Made by a program: the position numbers and the translations under genes. From positions 186,001 through 250,000 of the forward strand of contig JAEURR010000008.1 of NCBI GenBank assembly GCA_016788115.1: DNA of 64,000 nucleotides. The letters are read 5' to 3'. How positions within the stretch are numbered: position 1 is the first letter of the stretch; each line of letters opens with the position of its first letter. The notes beneath the pieces were generated by a model, which was not told the origin of the DNA, made no database searches, and saw only the letters and a list, made by a program, of their open reading frames with translations. This DNA is from Chthonomonas sp. (GTDB taxonomy: Bacteria; Armatimonadota; Fimbriimonadia; Fimbriimonadales; Fimbriimonadaceae). Of this stretch, positions 25,103-33,016 are shown one piece after another.

Positions 25103-25109
25103 CCGGGAG

Positions 25110-26501
25110 ATGATCACTGTGGTTGGTGCCGGGTTCGCGGGAGTCGAGGCGGCCTGGGCCATCGCCACCCGTGGCGGTCGCGTCCGGCTCATCGAAATGC
25201 GCCCGACGCAAATGACTCCAGCCCACACTACGGGCCACTTCGCGGAGCTCGTCTGCTCGAATAGCCTCAAGTCCAAGTCGCCGACCTCTCCCGCGGGCCA
25301 GCTCAAAAGCGAAATGCAGTCCCTGGGCTCGGTTGTACTGTCGACCGCGCTCGAACACGAGGTCCCGGGCGGCGAAGCACTGTGCGTGGATCGCAACGCA
25401 TTTGGATTGGCGCTGACGGAGAGAGTTCGGAGCCATCCGAATATCAATGTCGAGGAACGCGAGTGGACCCCGGACGACTTCACCCATGACTCCCAGGACG
25501 GCCCGGTCATCATCGCCTCGGGTCCCCTGAGCACCGATCCGATCTCTCGCTGGCTCGCCAATATCAGCGGGCGTAAGCACCTCTACTTTTACGATGCCGT
25601 CTCGCCGACCGTGGAAGCGAGCAGCCTCGACCGATCAATCGTCTTTGCTGAGAGCCGGTACGGCAAAGGCGGCGGTGACGACTACTTGAACTGCCCCTTC
25701 AACAAGGAGAGCTACGAGACCTTCGTCCGCGAACTCGTGGGAGCAGAGCGGGTCCCGCTGCACGCTTTCGAGGCGGGCGGAAACCGAACCGCCAGCGGCG
25801 AGCTCGATCCTACCGAGTTCCTAGAGAAGATCAAGTACTTCGCCGGCTGTACACCGATCGAGGCAATTGCCGAGGCGGGTCCGCGGAGCTTAGCGTTCGG
25901 CAACTTCAAACCGATCGGTCTCACTGACCCCCGAACGGGACGACGACCTTGGGCCGCGCTCCAGTTGCGACCGGAGAACCGCGAGAAGACTCTATACTCG
26001 CTGGTGGCGTGCCAGAACCGGCTGCGATTTGGCGAACAGAAGCGTGTCTTCCGCCTCGTGCCGGGCCTCCAGAACGCCGAGTTCGTCCGCTACGGAGTCA
26101 TCCACCGTAACACCTATGTCGATGCGCCTCAGGTGCTCGACCACCGGCTGCAGATTGCCGAAGGTCTGTTGCTAGCTGGGCAGCTCACTGGGGTGGAGGG
26201 GTACGTCGAAAGCGCGGCCATGGGCATCTACGCCGGCCTCCAAGCTCTCGCGATCCAAGGTGGATTTGATATGCCCACCCCTGGGCGAGCTTGCGCCTAC
26301 GGATCGCTACTCAGCCATTTGCAGGATGCGACTCCACGCGAGTTTGCGCCAATGAATGTGAACTGGGGTCTGTTTCCCACAATCGAACCAGAGCCACGCG
26401 ACAAGTCCGTGCGTCGCGCAGCTAAGATTGAGGCAGCGCAGGCCGCGTTTACGGATTGGAAAGACGCACTTCTTCGGTGTTCTTCTTTGCTACCGGCTTA
26501 G
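25110..26501 (+). CDS. trmFO: folate-dependent tRNA (uracil-54-C5)-methyltransferase TrmFO
   Basis: Forms ribothymidine at tRNA position 54 using methylene-THF and FADH2. 463 residues. The FAD-binding Rossmann start reads ITVVGAGFAGVEAAWAIATRGGRVRLIEMRP (2-32), then FAELVCSNSLKS (about 46-57), the hallmark with the catalytic Cys; FNKESYETFVRELV and a C-terminal VEGYVESAAMGIYAGLQA FAD segment follow. Complete. The final 53 bases overlap the convergent gene at 26449. Distinguished from GidA/MnmG by length and the CSNSLKS segment. Confidence 0.96.
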   Translation: MITVVGAGFAGVEAAWAIATRGGRVRLIEMRPTQMTPAHTTGHFAELVCSNSLKSKSPTSPAGQLKSEMQSLGSVVLSTALEHEVPGGEALCVDRNAFGLALTERVRSHPNINVEEREWTPDDFTHDSQDGPVIIASGPLSTDPISRWLANISGRKHLYFYDAVSPTVEASSLDRSIVFAESRYGKGGGDDYLNCPFNKESYETFVRELVGAERVPLHAFEAGGNRTASGELDPTEFLEKIKYFAGCTPIEAIAEAGPRSLAFGNFKPIGLTDPRTGRRPWAALQLRPENREKTLYSLVACQNRLRFGEQKRVFRLVPGLQNAEFVRYGVIHRNTYVDAPQVLDHRLQIAEGLLLAGQLTGVEGYVESAAMGIYAGLQALAIQGGFDMPTPGRACAYGSLLSHLQDATPREFAPMNVNWGLFPTIEPEPRDKSVRRAAKIEAAQAAFTDWKDALLRCSSLLPA

Positions 26502-26991
26502 GGATCCACAGATCGCGCGTCGCGTAAACATCATCGCGAAGGTCCTCGATCGCCTTGCGAAGATCGGCAGCAGCAAGGTTCTCGTTCTCGACGGGGATTC
26601 CGAGCCGCAAGTTGTTTTTCGCCGTGACAAAGAAGTGGGTCGGCTGAAGTTCGGTGTTCCGCTTGAGCAGGCTCAGCAGTTTCGCTGGGTCCTTCTGGTC
26701 AGCCTCGGTTAACTCACCCAAGTTCACCGTCAACCAGATGCTCCGCCCACTCTTGCTCACATTCGCTACGACGTACACAAGCATGTTCGTCGAAGAGGTC
26801 TTGAGCTCGTAGTAGCCCGGTGTGACCTCGGTGACCTCGTAGCCCATCTGCTTGAGCGTCCGCTCCAGAGTTACAGGGGTCAGGCTTGTGCTCTTTGTCT
26901 GAGGGGCGGCGAGAAGCGTCGCTCCACCAACAAGCCCGATTGCGCCTAGGGCATAGCCCGCGGCAAATGTTCGAATCTGAGTTCCAGTCAT
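26449..26991 (-). CDS. exported or membrane-anchored hypothetical protein
   Basis: About 180 residues from the ATG at 26991 (MTGTQIRTFAAGYALGAIGLVGGATLLAAPQTKST). The N-terminal hydrophobic stretch (about 9-29) could be an uncleaved anchor or signal peptide. The mature part (YEVTEVTPGYYELKTSSTNMLVYVVANVSKSGRSIWLTVNLGEL and KNTELQPTHFFVTAKNNLRLGIPVENENLAAADLRKAIEDLRDDV, about 48-165) alternates strands and helices like a YbjN or type III chaperone-like fold; that comparison is inference. It lies 55 bases downstream of the 772-residue secreted protein gene on the same strand and overlaps trmFO tail to tail. Confidence 0.7.
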   Translation of the reverse strand: MTGTQIRTFAAGYALGAIGLVGGATLLAAPQTKSTSLTPVTLERTLKQMGYEVTEVTPGYYELKTSSTNMLVYVVANVSKSGRSIWLTVNLGELTEADQKDPAKLLSLLKRNTELQPTHFFVTAKNNLRLGIPVENENLAAADLRKAIEDLRDDVYATRDLWIPKPVAKKNTEEVRLSNP

Positions 26992-27046
26992 GGTTTTGGG
27001 TCCACCATCCAAGAAGACGGAGGACCCAACCCATTCGGCGCAAGAA

Positions 27047-29365
27047 TTAGGGCGCGCTGTTTCCCGGACCTCGTGGCCCGCCGCCGATGCCGGCGCCGCG
27101 ACCGTTCCCCTCGCGAATGGCGTCAGCCTGCTCCTTGCGGCGAGCGTAGTCCTCGTCAACCGCCTTGCGAAACGCCTCGGGTAAGCGATCGTAACTGCCA
27201 AACGAAAGTGACTTGGCAAGCGGGATTGACTGGAGTTCACGCACCATCTGGTAACCATCGCCGACCACAAACGTGAATTGCATGTTGGTCACCTCGGCTG
27301 GTGCGTAGTCACGGATTGCCTGAGGGGCTGCGTTGAATCCCGGGAAAGACGGTCCGCCCCCATCCTGCCGTAGACGCGCCATGGCAACCTCACCCGGGTC
27401 CATCACGCTCACGCGCCCGTTCTCAAATCGCACCATGGCTCCCTGCTCCGTTTCCATCTTGAGCTGGACCACCGCCTGCGAGGGAACGCCTTGCGCTAAC
27501 CGAACCGTCCGCTCGTCGCCGAATCGGAACTGGCCGCGCATCATCTGGATGCCGCGGCGAGCAAGCTGACGATCCATCTGATCGTTGGGATCGTTGCTCT
27601 GAGCCTTTGGCCCGTCTTCGCTGTGGAAGATCAGCGCATTCAGCTGGTCGCGTTGTGGACCAGTGAGTCCGCCCAGAGCGAGAGCCCCCGTCTGCTTCAG
27701 CGTCGTTTGCTGGCTTGAGCTCAGCGAGCCGTAGAACGCGAGGATGTCCAGGTTTGCGAAGAGACCATCACCGGACAAGGCGAGCGGACAGATCGCGCCG
27801 ATCGTCCCGAAATCGAAATTCGTCTGCCCCATCGCTTTAGGGCAACTCGCGATGTACGCTGCCTTCTGCTCCAAGGACCAGTTGCCGTTGGCATTGAGCG
27901 TGCTCAAAGCGGTGCCCAAGGCCGATCGGTCGACGCGACGAGTGGTCTGCGCCACTATGTCTGTCGGTTCTAGAGTCAACCATCCGCTGTTCTCGCCGAA
28001 TGACATGCGCCCGACGGTGGTCAGCGCAGACTTGACCTGAGCGACCGTGACCGTTCCGCTGATGGCCATGGCGGCGACCTGGTTCACCAGCCGATCCGGT
28101 ACGAGGGCAATGAACGGTTTGCCTTCTACCGCGGCGAGCGCGTCGAGTGCTTCGGCCACGAAGTAGCTCAGCGGGTCGCGCTTCTCTGGGTTGAGTACCG
28201 CATCTTTAACCTCATCGGCTACTCGCACGAGGTTCGCTTCCGGAGCATTGGTGATCACCGAAGTCACCGGGCGCGAGCCATTGCCCGTGTCAGTCACGAC
28301 GACAGCTCGCCCGGCGAAGCCACCGGCGGGAACCTGAGAGTTTACAATCTGTGCATAGGCGAGCGCCTCGGACGTGAACTTGACCTGCGTGTCGTCCGCT
28401 TTCGGATTGTTCACGGTGATTGTCTGGCTCGCCGGGTTGACGCCGTCCGTCTGGACCACCATCGATTCGCCTTTCTGGTTGACGACGATGAATGAGGCGC
28501 GAATCTGGGGCCCGAAACCGCCCCGCTGCAAGATCACGAGCACGTTTCCGATCTGACCCGTTGCCGGGTCTTGATCCCAGCCCATGTTCGGGCCGCCGCC
28601 GAACATCATCACCCGATCTTGTCCGGCGAGGCTCCGCATGGTATCGCGGTAAATCGCACCCTCGCTGATCGCCCGCTCGGCGATTGGCAGTACCGACGTC
28701 GAGAGGGAGCGCTGCATGCCCGTCGGGCGAGTCGAGAACACAACTCGCCCACCGATCGGGAGCGAGGCGATGTCGTTCGGGTTCATCGTGGCGAGCGCAC
28801 GCATAAGAGCTCGAACACCCGGGTTTTGGTTGTTGAGCTCGTTCATCATGTTTTGGATCTGCGGGTTGCCGCTAACCCGCTGGGGTCCGCCTCCCCCCCG
28901 CGCGCCGCCACGACCTACTCCAGCCTGCGACGACATGTCTTGCATGATTTCCCAGGCCCGATTCGCATTCTCGGCGGTGTACTCACCTTGGATCTCGTCC
29001 AATCGTTTGTCCAGCGCGGCCTTGATCTGCAAACCCGCTGCGCTGATTTCAGATCGATCCTGAGTGCTCCACGCAGCATCGTCCTTTACCAAGATTGCGC
29101 CCTCTTTGGTGTCTCGCCAAGTGCCCATCACGGCCTTGCTGATCTGCTTTAGGACTTCATCCGAATCGACGTGCTCGGCTCGGAGGTATATCACTTCATT
29201 GGCCAGCGCAGCTTGCACCGTAAGCGTCTTGCCGATTTGAGTGCCCAGCAACTCCACGACACGCGCCAGACGCTCGCCCCTGGCCGCGATGCTTACTTCG
29301 CCCGCCTGCGCAAATGCGGCACCCGCCGCGATGACTGCCAACGCCAGAACCCGAATGTTTGTCAT
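27047..29365 (-). CDS. large secreted protein with STN-like N-terminal domain, unknown function
   Basis: 772 residues from the ATG at 29365. Signal peptide MTNIRVLALAVIAAGAAFAQA. The next about 75 residues (VSIAARGERLARVVELLGTQIGKTLTVQAALANEVIYLRAEHVDSDEVLKQISKAV) match the pattern of secretin/TonB short N-terminal (STN) domains. The remainder is Gly/Gln/Asn-rich and variable, with GRGGARGGGGPQR (about 147-159) and a Gly-rich end; no enzyme motif. The open frame extends upstream to 30268 but that 300-codon extension lies opposite the pseudouridine synthase gene and is rejected. A second protein with similar layout lies at 54314-55930. Confidence 0.75.
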   Translation of the reverse strand: MTNIRVLALAVIAAGAAFAQAGEVSIAARGERLARVVELLGTQIGKTLTVQAALANEVIYLRAEHVDSDEVLKQISKAVMGTWRDTKEGAILVKDDAAWSTQDRSEISAAGLQIKAALDKRLDEIQGEYTAENANRAWEIMQDMSSQAGVGRGGARGGGGPQRVSGNPQIQNMMNELNNQNPGVRALMRALATMNPNDIASLPIGGRVVFSTRPTGMQRSLSTSVLPIAERAISEGAIYRDTMRSLAGQDRVMMFGGGPNMGWDQDPATGQIGNVLVILQRGGFGPQIRASFIVVNQKGESMVVQTDGVNPASQTITVNNPKADDTQVKFTSEALAYAQIVNSQVPAGGFAGRAVVVTDTGNGSRPVTSVITNAPEANLVRVADEVKDAVLNPEKRDPLSYFVAEALDALAAVEGKPFIALVPDRLVNQVAAMAISGTVTVAQVKSALTTVGRMSFGENSGWLTLEPTDIVAQTTRRVDRSALGTALSTLNANGNWSLEQKAAYIASCPKAMGQTNFDFGTIGAICPLALSGDGLFANLDILAFYGSLSSSQQTTLKQTGALALGGLTGPQRDQLNALIFHSEDGPKAQSNDPNDQMDRQLARRGIQMMRGQFRFGDERTVRLAQGVPSQAVVQLKMETEQGAMVRFENGRVSVMDPGEVAMARLRQDGGGPSFPGFNAAPQAIRDYAPAEVTNMQFTFVVGDGYQMVRELQSIPLAKSLSFGSYDRLPEAFRKAVDEDYARRKEQADAIREGNGRGAGIGGGPRGPGNSAP

Positions 29366-29455
29366 GATGGTGTTAACCCGTTCCAATGTACGGCCTTGAA
29401 TCTGTAGGTAGTTCCCCGGGGTGCATGGACGTACACAAACGCTGTCAAGTTTAGT

Positions 29456-30364
29456 ATGAAGACCCTCGTTGCACAGAAAAAGGAGCGGCTGGACGTACTC
29501 ATCGTCGGCAACGAACCGGGGCTCAGCCGCACCAAGGTTGCGGCGGCAATACCGAATGGGTTTGTGACCGTTGACGGCCTGGTCGTTCTCAAGCCGGGTC
29601 ACCCGGTGCATCCAGGTCAGACGGTCGCTTATCCCGAGTTCGAAGACACCCCCGCCCACGACCTCACACCGGCGTCCCGCGAGCTCGAGTTTGTCTTTGA
29701 AGATGCGCACATGCTCGTCGTCAACAAACCGCGCGGATTGGCAAGCCACCCCGCAACGAGCCTGAAAGAGCCTAGCTTGGTGAACGTACTTCTCGCATAT
29801 GGCAAGGAGCTGAGCTCCGAGGCGGGAAGTTTCCGTCCGGGGATAGTGCACCGGTTGGACAAGGACACCACGGGTCTTATGCTGATCGCGAAGACTGATA
29901 GCGCGCATCGATCTCTTGCCAGCCAGATCCAGAACAAGACGGCGGAGCGCCGGTACGTAGCTCTGTGCACCGGGCATATGGATCAGACCCGATTCCGCGT
30001 CGAAGCCCCGATCGCCCGGGACCCCGCCTACCGCGTTCGCATGAAGGTCGATAACAACGGCAAGCCCGCGGCGACAGAGTGCAAGGTCATCGAGCGCGGT
30101 GGACCTGGAATGCTGATCGGCTGCCGACTGGAGTCCGGACGCACCCACCAGATCCGTGTCCATCTCCAGGCGGTTGGTTGCCCAGTGCTCGGAGATCCGA
30201 TTTACGGCTCTTCCACCCCAACCGATGCACCCCTGCAACTGCATGCAGCCTACATCGCTTTCGATCATCCGGTGAGCGGTGAGCGGATCGTGCGCTATTG
30301 CCCGACGCCAGACGACTTCCTCTTCGTTAGTTCGAACCTGGAAGAAGCCCTAATGCAGTGGTGA
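29456..30364 (+). CDS. RluA-family pseudouridine synthase (RluD-like)
   Basis: Isomerises specific uridines in rRNA. 302 residues: an S4-like RNA-binding N-terminus (about 10-70; LDVLIVGNEPGLSRTKVAAAIPNGFVTVDG), VVNKPRGLASHP, and the catalytic motif HRLDKDTTGLMLIAK (about 134-148) with Asp in RLD. The later segment ESGRTHQIRVHLQAVGCPVLGDPIYG is family standard. S4 domain plus this length suggests RluD-type, but the target uridines cannot be told from sequence. The 3' end overlaps rsmG by 15 bases, tail to tail. Divergent from the secreted protein gene by 90 bases. Confidence 0.93.
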   Translation: MKTLVAQKKERLDVLIVGNEPGLSRTKVAAAIPNGFVTVDGLVVLKPGHPVHPGQTVAYPEFEDTPAHDLTPASRELEFVFEDAHMLVVNKPRGLASHPATSLKEPSLVNVLLAYGKELSSEAGSFRPGIVHRLDKDTTGLMLIAKTDSAHRSLASQIQNKTAERRYVALCTGHMDQTRFRVEAPIARDPAYRVRMKVDNNGKPAATECKVIERGGPGMLIGCRLESGRTHQIRVHLQAVGCPVLGDPIYGSSTPTDAPLQLHAAYIAFDHPVSGERIVRYCPTPDDFLFVSSNLEEALMQW

Positions 30365-31027
30365 GCGGCGGATTTCCGCCCAACTACGTGGGTACTGTCG
30401 CGGCGTTGGCTTGACCTTTCGGAACACCGGCAGTAGCCGCACCACGTCGGTCGTCGGCACCTCGATCGAGTGGATGTCCTCAAGCTCCAGGCCCAACACG
30501 TCGGCTGGAAACGACTTCACACCTTCCAGATCGGCCGGAGTCCGCATGGGTAGCACAAACCCTCCGACCTTCAGCGGCCGCGCAGAGAGCTCGATCTGGA
30601 TGCCCAACGGGGCGACTGCTCGGCCTGTCGTGACGTCCATCGCACCATCGAAGGGCCGATCCTCAGCGCGCGCTTGAAGGGTTGCCAGGTTCCGGCAGCG
30701 ATTCTTCTCCAGAAAACCCAGCATCTTGCCGCTGCTGTCCATGGCCGTCACCGTGAGGTCGGGGCGTGCGCACGCCAGGGGCCATGCCGGAAACCCGGGG
30801 CCGCACCCAATATCAAGAACTCTCAGACCGTGCGAAATGAATGGCGACACTGTGAGTGAGTCGGCGATGTGCCGAACGATGCACTCGTCTTTTGGCACCC
30901 GCGTCAGGTTCATCACCTCGTTCGCGATGTACAAAGCGTCTTCAAATGCTTCAAAGGCAGCCGCCTGCTGATCGCTGAGCTGTAGTTGCAGCGCTTGAAA
31001 AATACCGACAAGATGGCGATGATCCAT
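30350..31027 (-). CDS. rsmG: 16S rRNA (guanine-527-N7)-methyltransferase
   Basis: Uses SAM to methylate G527 of 16S rRNA. About 225 residues from the ATG at 31027 (MDHRHLVGIFQAL). Family features: NLTRVPKDECIVRHIADSL (about 40-58; the family pattern is N-L-T-x-x-x-x-x-x-x-x-x-H-x-x-D-S-L), the SAM-binding VLDIGCGPGFPAWPLACARPDLTVTAMDSSGKMLGFL and GRAVAPL. A TATACT box on this strand lies 11 bases before the ATG, so the mRNA leader would be about 4 bases. Divergent start overlapping the membrane gene at 31026. Confidence 0.94.
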   Translation of the reverse strand: MDHRHLVGIFQALQLQLSDQQAAAFEAFEDALYIANEVMNLTRVPKDECIVRHIADSLTVSPFISHGLRVLDIGCGPGFPAWPLACARPDLTVTAMDSSGKMLGFLEKNRCRNLATLQARAEDRPFDGAMDVTTGRAVAPLGIQIELSARPLKVGGFVLPMRTPADLEGVKSFPADVLGLELEDIHSIEVPTTDVVRLLPVFRKVKPTPRQYPRSWAEIRRSPLH

Positions 31028-31346
31028 GGGGCAGTTCGAGTATAACGCTCGGGCGGGTACCCTGCTGGCCGTGCGAGTGCGACGCGCCCCTGTGTGGGTC
31101 GGCAAACTGGGAATGGGATTGGGAGCTTCGGGGATAGCGATTGCCTGGGGCGGCGTCTTACTGAGCGACTTCTTTGCTCAACTGATCGCGATGCTGATCG
31201 GAAGCACGCTCTACCTAGCGGGAGCGTTTATGACCGTCCTCGCATTCGACTACCGAGCGAAATCTCCTTCCTACTGGCTCGTCCGGGCTGGCCGCTTGGC
31301 GATCGCCGGTGCTGTGATCACGATGATCGTTCGCTCTTCAGCCTAA
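31026..31346 (+). CDS. small membrane protein, hypothetical
   Basis: 106 residues from the ATG at 31026, or about 91 from an in-frame GTG at 31071. Three hydrophobic segments: LGMGLGASGIAIAWGGVLL, FFAQLIAMLIGSTLYLAGAFMTVLAF and AGRLAIAGAVITMIV. No family recognised. The ATG shares a CCATGG palindrome with the rsmG start codon on the other strand. A TATAAC at 31041-31046 inside the longer version would instead suit the GTG start. The 3' end overlaps the convergent TPR gene by 4 bases. Confidence 0.55.
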   Translation: MGQFEYNARAGTLLAVRVRRAPVWVGKLGMGLGASGIAIAWGGVLLSDFFAQLIAMLIGSTLYLAGAFMTVLAFDYRAKSPSYWLVRAGRLAIAGAVITMIVRSSA

Positions 31347-32230
31347 GCGAGGTGGTTGCTTTCCCCGATCCCCGCCTCTGCCAAGAACCGATTGACCCGG
31401 TCTCGGTCATAGTCATCCATCTTCTCGGCTCGCTTCCTTTCCTCTTCGGTCTCAGCTGAATTACCGAGTGCTCGCTGATAGGCATACATTAGCCCGAAGT
31501 ACATCGTCGAATCTGGAGCCAAGTCACTTGCCAGCCGGACGGCTTTGATCGCCTCAGCGGGCTTCCCAGCACCCCAAAAAGCGACACTCGCTTTGCTGTA
31601 GAGAAAATCGTCACCGGGTGAGAGTTCGATCGCAGCCCGCAACGAGATGAGCGCTGCCTCGTAGTCTTTCAGTTGAACCTGCAGATCGCCCATCCAATAG
31701 TGGAAGAACCCGCTATCAGGCGCGAGGAGCACCGCCTGCTGAATCGCCCGTAGCGCCTTCTTTGGGTAGCCGCATTCGCGCAAAGTCTCTGCAAGCTTGA
31801 AGTGCGTATGAGGATTTGCCGGATCGACCTTGACTGCCTCTTCGAGTCGCTGGATCGCCTCCTTGGCGTGCCCATACCCCTTGTAGATCTCGCTGAGACC
31901 GATGTAGGGGTCCGGATTGTCCTGCTGGAGTTTAAGCACCCGCGCGTATTGCCGAACCGCGGCAGGGCTCTGCTCCAAGATCTCGAATGCGGTGGCCAGT
32001 CCTAGATGGGCTTCCGCCGGGTCGCCCTCCGACTGGTGGAGCGCCCGCTGATAGTGCTTGATCGCGCGCTGGTACTCGCCCTCTCTCAAGCTCTGGTTTC
32101 CCAGCTGCTGGCTTTCCTGACCGTCCCTGCCCTGCTGCTCGGACTCTTCCAGTTCCAAGTCCACGTCGATTTCCGGCACAACGAGGCCGAACAGTTCGAC
32201 GATCTGCTGGTAGTCGGGGGACATGCTCAT
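31343..32230 (-). CDS. cytoplasmic tetratricopeptide-repeat protein
   Basis: 295 residues with no signal peptide. An acidic N-terminus (EIDVDLELEESEQQGRDGQ) precedes about six TPR units: SLREGEYQRAIKHYQRALHQ, AEAHLGLATAFEILEQSPAAV, PDPYIGLSEIYKGYGHAKEAI, PHTHFKLAETLRECGYPKKAL, GFFHYWMGDLQVQLKDYEAAL, DFLYSKASVAFWGAGKPAEAI. Likely a protein-interaction scaffold; partner unknown. A TATCTT box lies 6 bases before the ATG (another leaderless-type start). 34 bases downstream of the lipoprotein gene on the same strand. Confidence 0.8.
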   Translation of the reverse strand: MSMSPDYQQIVELFGLVVPEIDVDLELEESEQQGRDGQESQQLGNQSLREGEYQRAIKHYQRALHQSEGDPAEAHLGLATAFEILEQSPAAVRQYARVLKLQQDNPDPYIGLSEIYKGYGHAKEAIQRLEEAVKVDPANPHTHFKLAETLRECGYPKKALRAIQQAVLLAPDSGFFHYWMGDLQVQLKDYEAALISLRAAIELSPGDDFLYSKASVAFWGAGKPAEAIKAVRLASDLAPDSTMYFGLMYAYQRALGNSAETEEERKRAEKMDDYDRDRVNRFLAEAGIGESNHLA

Positions 32231-32264
32231 AGCCCTAAGATACTCGGAATGAGCTCAAACCAAC

Positions 32265-32993
32265 TCAGTCCAGCGTGGGCCAGCCGTTGAATTCCGCGCT
32301 CAGTTGCACCACGCTCAGCGCGCCGTACTTGGCGGGGAGGTTCCCGACGGTGCCGTCTATCCGCCAGCCATTGGTTTCGCTCAGATAGGCGACCTCATAG
32401 CCGGTCATCACGAGTCCAGTCTCTATGGCGCGGTAACGACCGAGCTGCGTCAACTCAAACTTGTACGGTTCGGGCGAAGCAACGGGTTCACCTAGGAGTA
32501 AGTTGATCTTCTTAATCAAGACCATCGGATCTGCTGGCGCGCCGATCCATACGAAGTCGGCGGTGCCCAGTTTCCCTGCGACTCCCATGATCCCTCGTGC
32601 CCTCTGCGGATCGGTGGGCAGGGACAGAAACTGCACGAAGTCGACGCGAGCGAAAATGCCGCCCTTTACTTGAAAGCTCTCGCGGACTACACCGGTCGAG
32701 ACAACCTCGGAAAACGGTCCCTCCAGCCGACACCCGGGCGGGAGCTTTTGCAGGACATCGTTCCGCCTGTCGGTCGAAGCCAGCTTGATCGCAAACCGCA
32801 AGAGCTCGTCCAGCGTGAACTGTGACTTGTCCACCATCTCCCCGGCGGTTCCGATCCGGGGGCCAGCTATCTCCGCACGAACGTACTCTTCCCGCTTGCG
32901 CTTGCCGGGGCCAAAGTCCGAGGGCAAAAGCGCTTCACGCCCACAACCCCAAAGGGCTGTGAGCGCGAAGATTGCCGCGGCCGCGCTGCGCAT
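32265..32993 (-). CDS. lipoprotein of unknown function
   Basis: 242 residues. The N-terminus MRSAAAAIFALTALWGCGREALLPSD has lipobox A-L-W-G-C (Cys about residue 17). A charged linker (GPGKRKREEYVRAE) leads to a mixed alpha/beta domain (about 60-240; RVDFVQFLSLPTDPQRARGIMGVAGKLGTADFVWIGAPADPMVLIKKINLLLG). No family recognised. A TACCAT box lies 6 bases before the ATG. It follows the GH15 gene by 23 bases and precedes the TPR gene by 34, so the three may form one transcription unit. Confidence 0.7.
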   Translation of the reverse strand: MRSAAAAIFALTALWGCGREALLPSDFGPGKRKREEYVRAEIAGPRIGTAGEMVDKSQFTLDELLRFAIKLASTDRRNDVLQKLPPGCRLEGPFSEVVSTGVVRESFQVKGGIFARVDFVQFLSLPTDPQRARGIMGVAGKLGTADFVWIGAPADPMVLIKKINLLLGEPVASPEPYKFELTQLGRYRAIETGLVMTGYEVAYLSETNGWRIDGTVGNLPAKYGALSVVQLSAEFNGWPTLD

Positions 32994-33016
32994 AGCAGCA
33001 TGGTACCGGGTCGCCG

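Noticed and set aside
29366-30268. Upstream extension of the 772-residue secreted protein frame
   Set aside because: It lies wholly opposite the pseudouridine synthase gene, has no domain-like sequence, and a clear signal peptide begins at the ATG at 29365.
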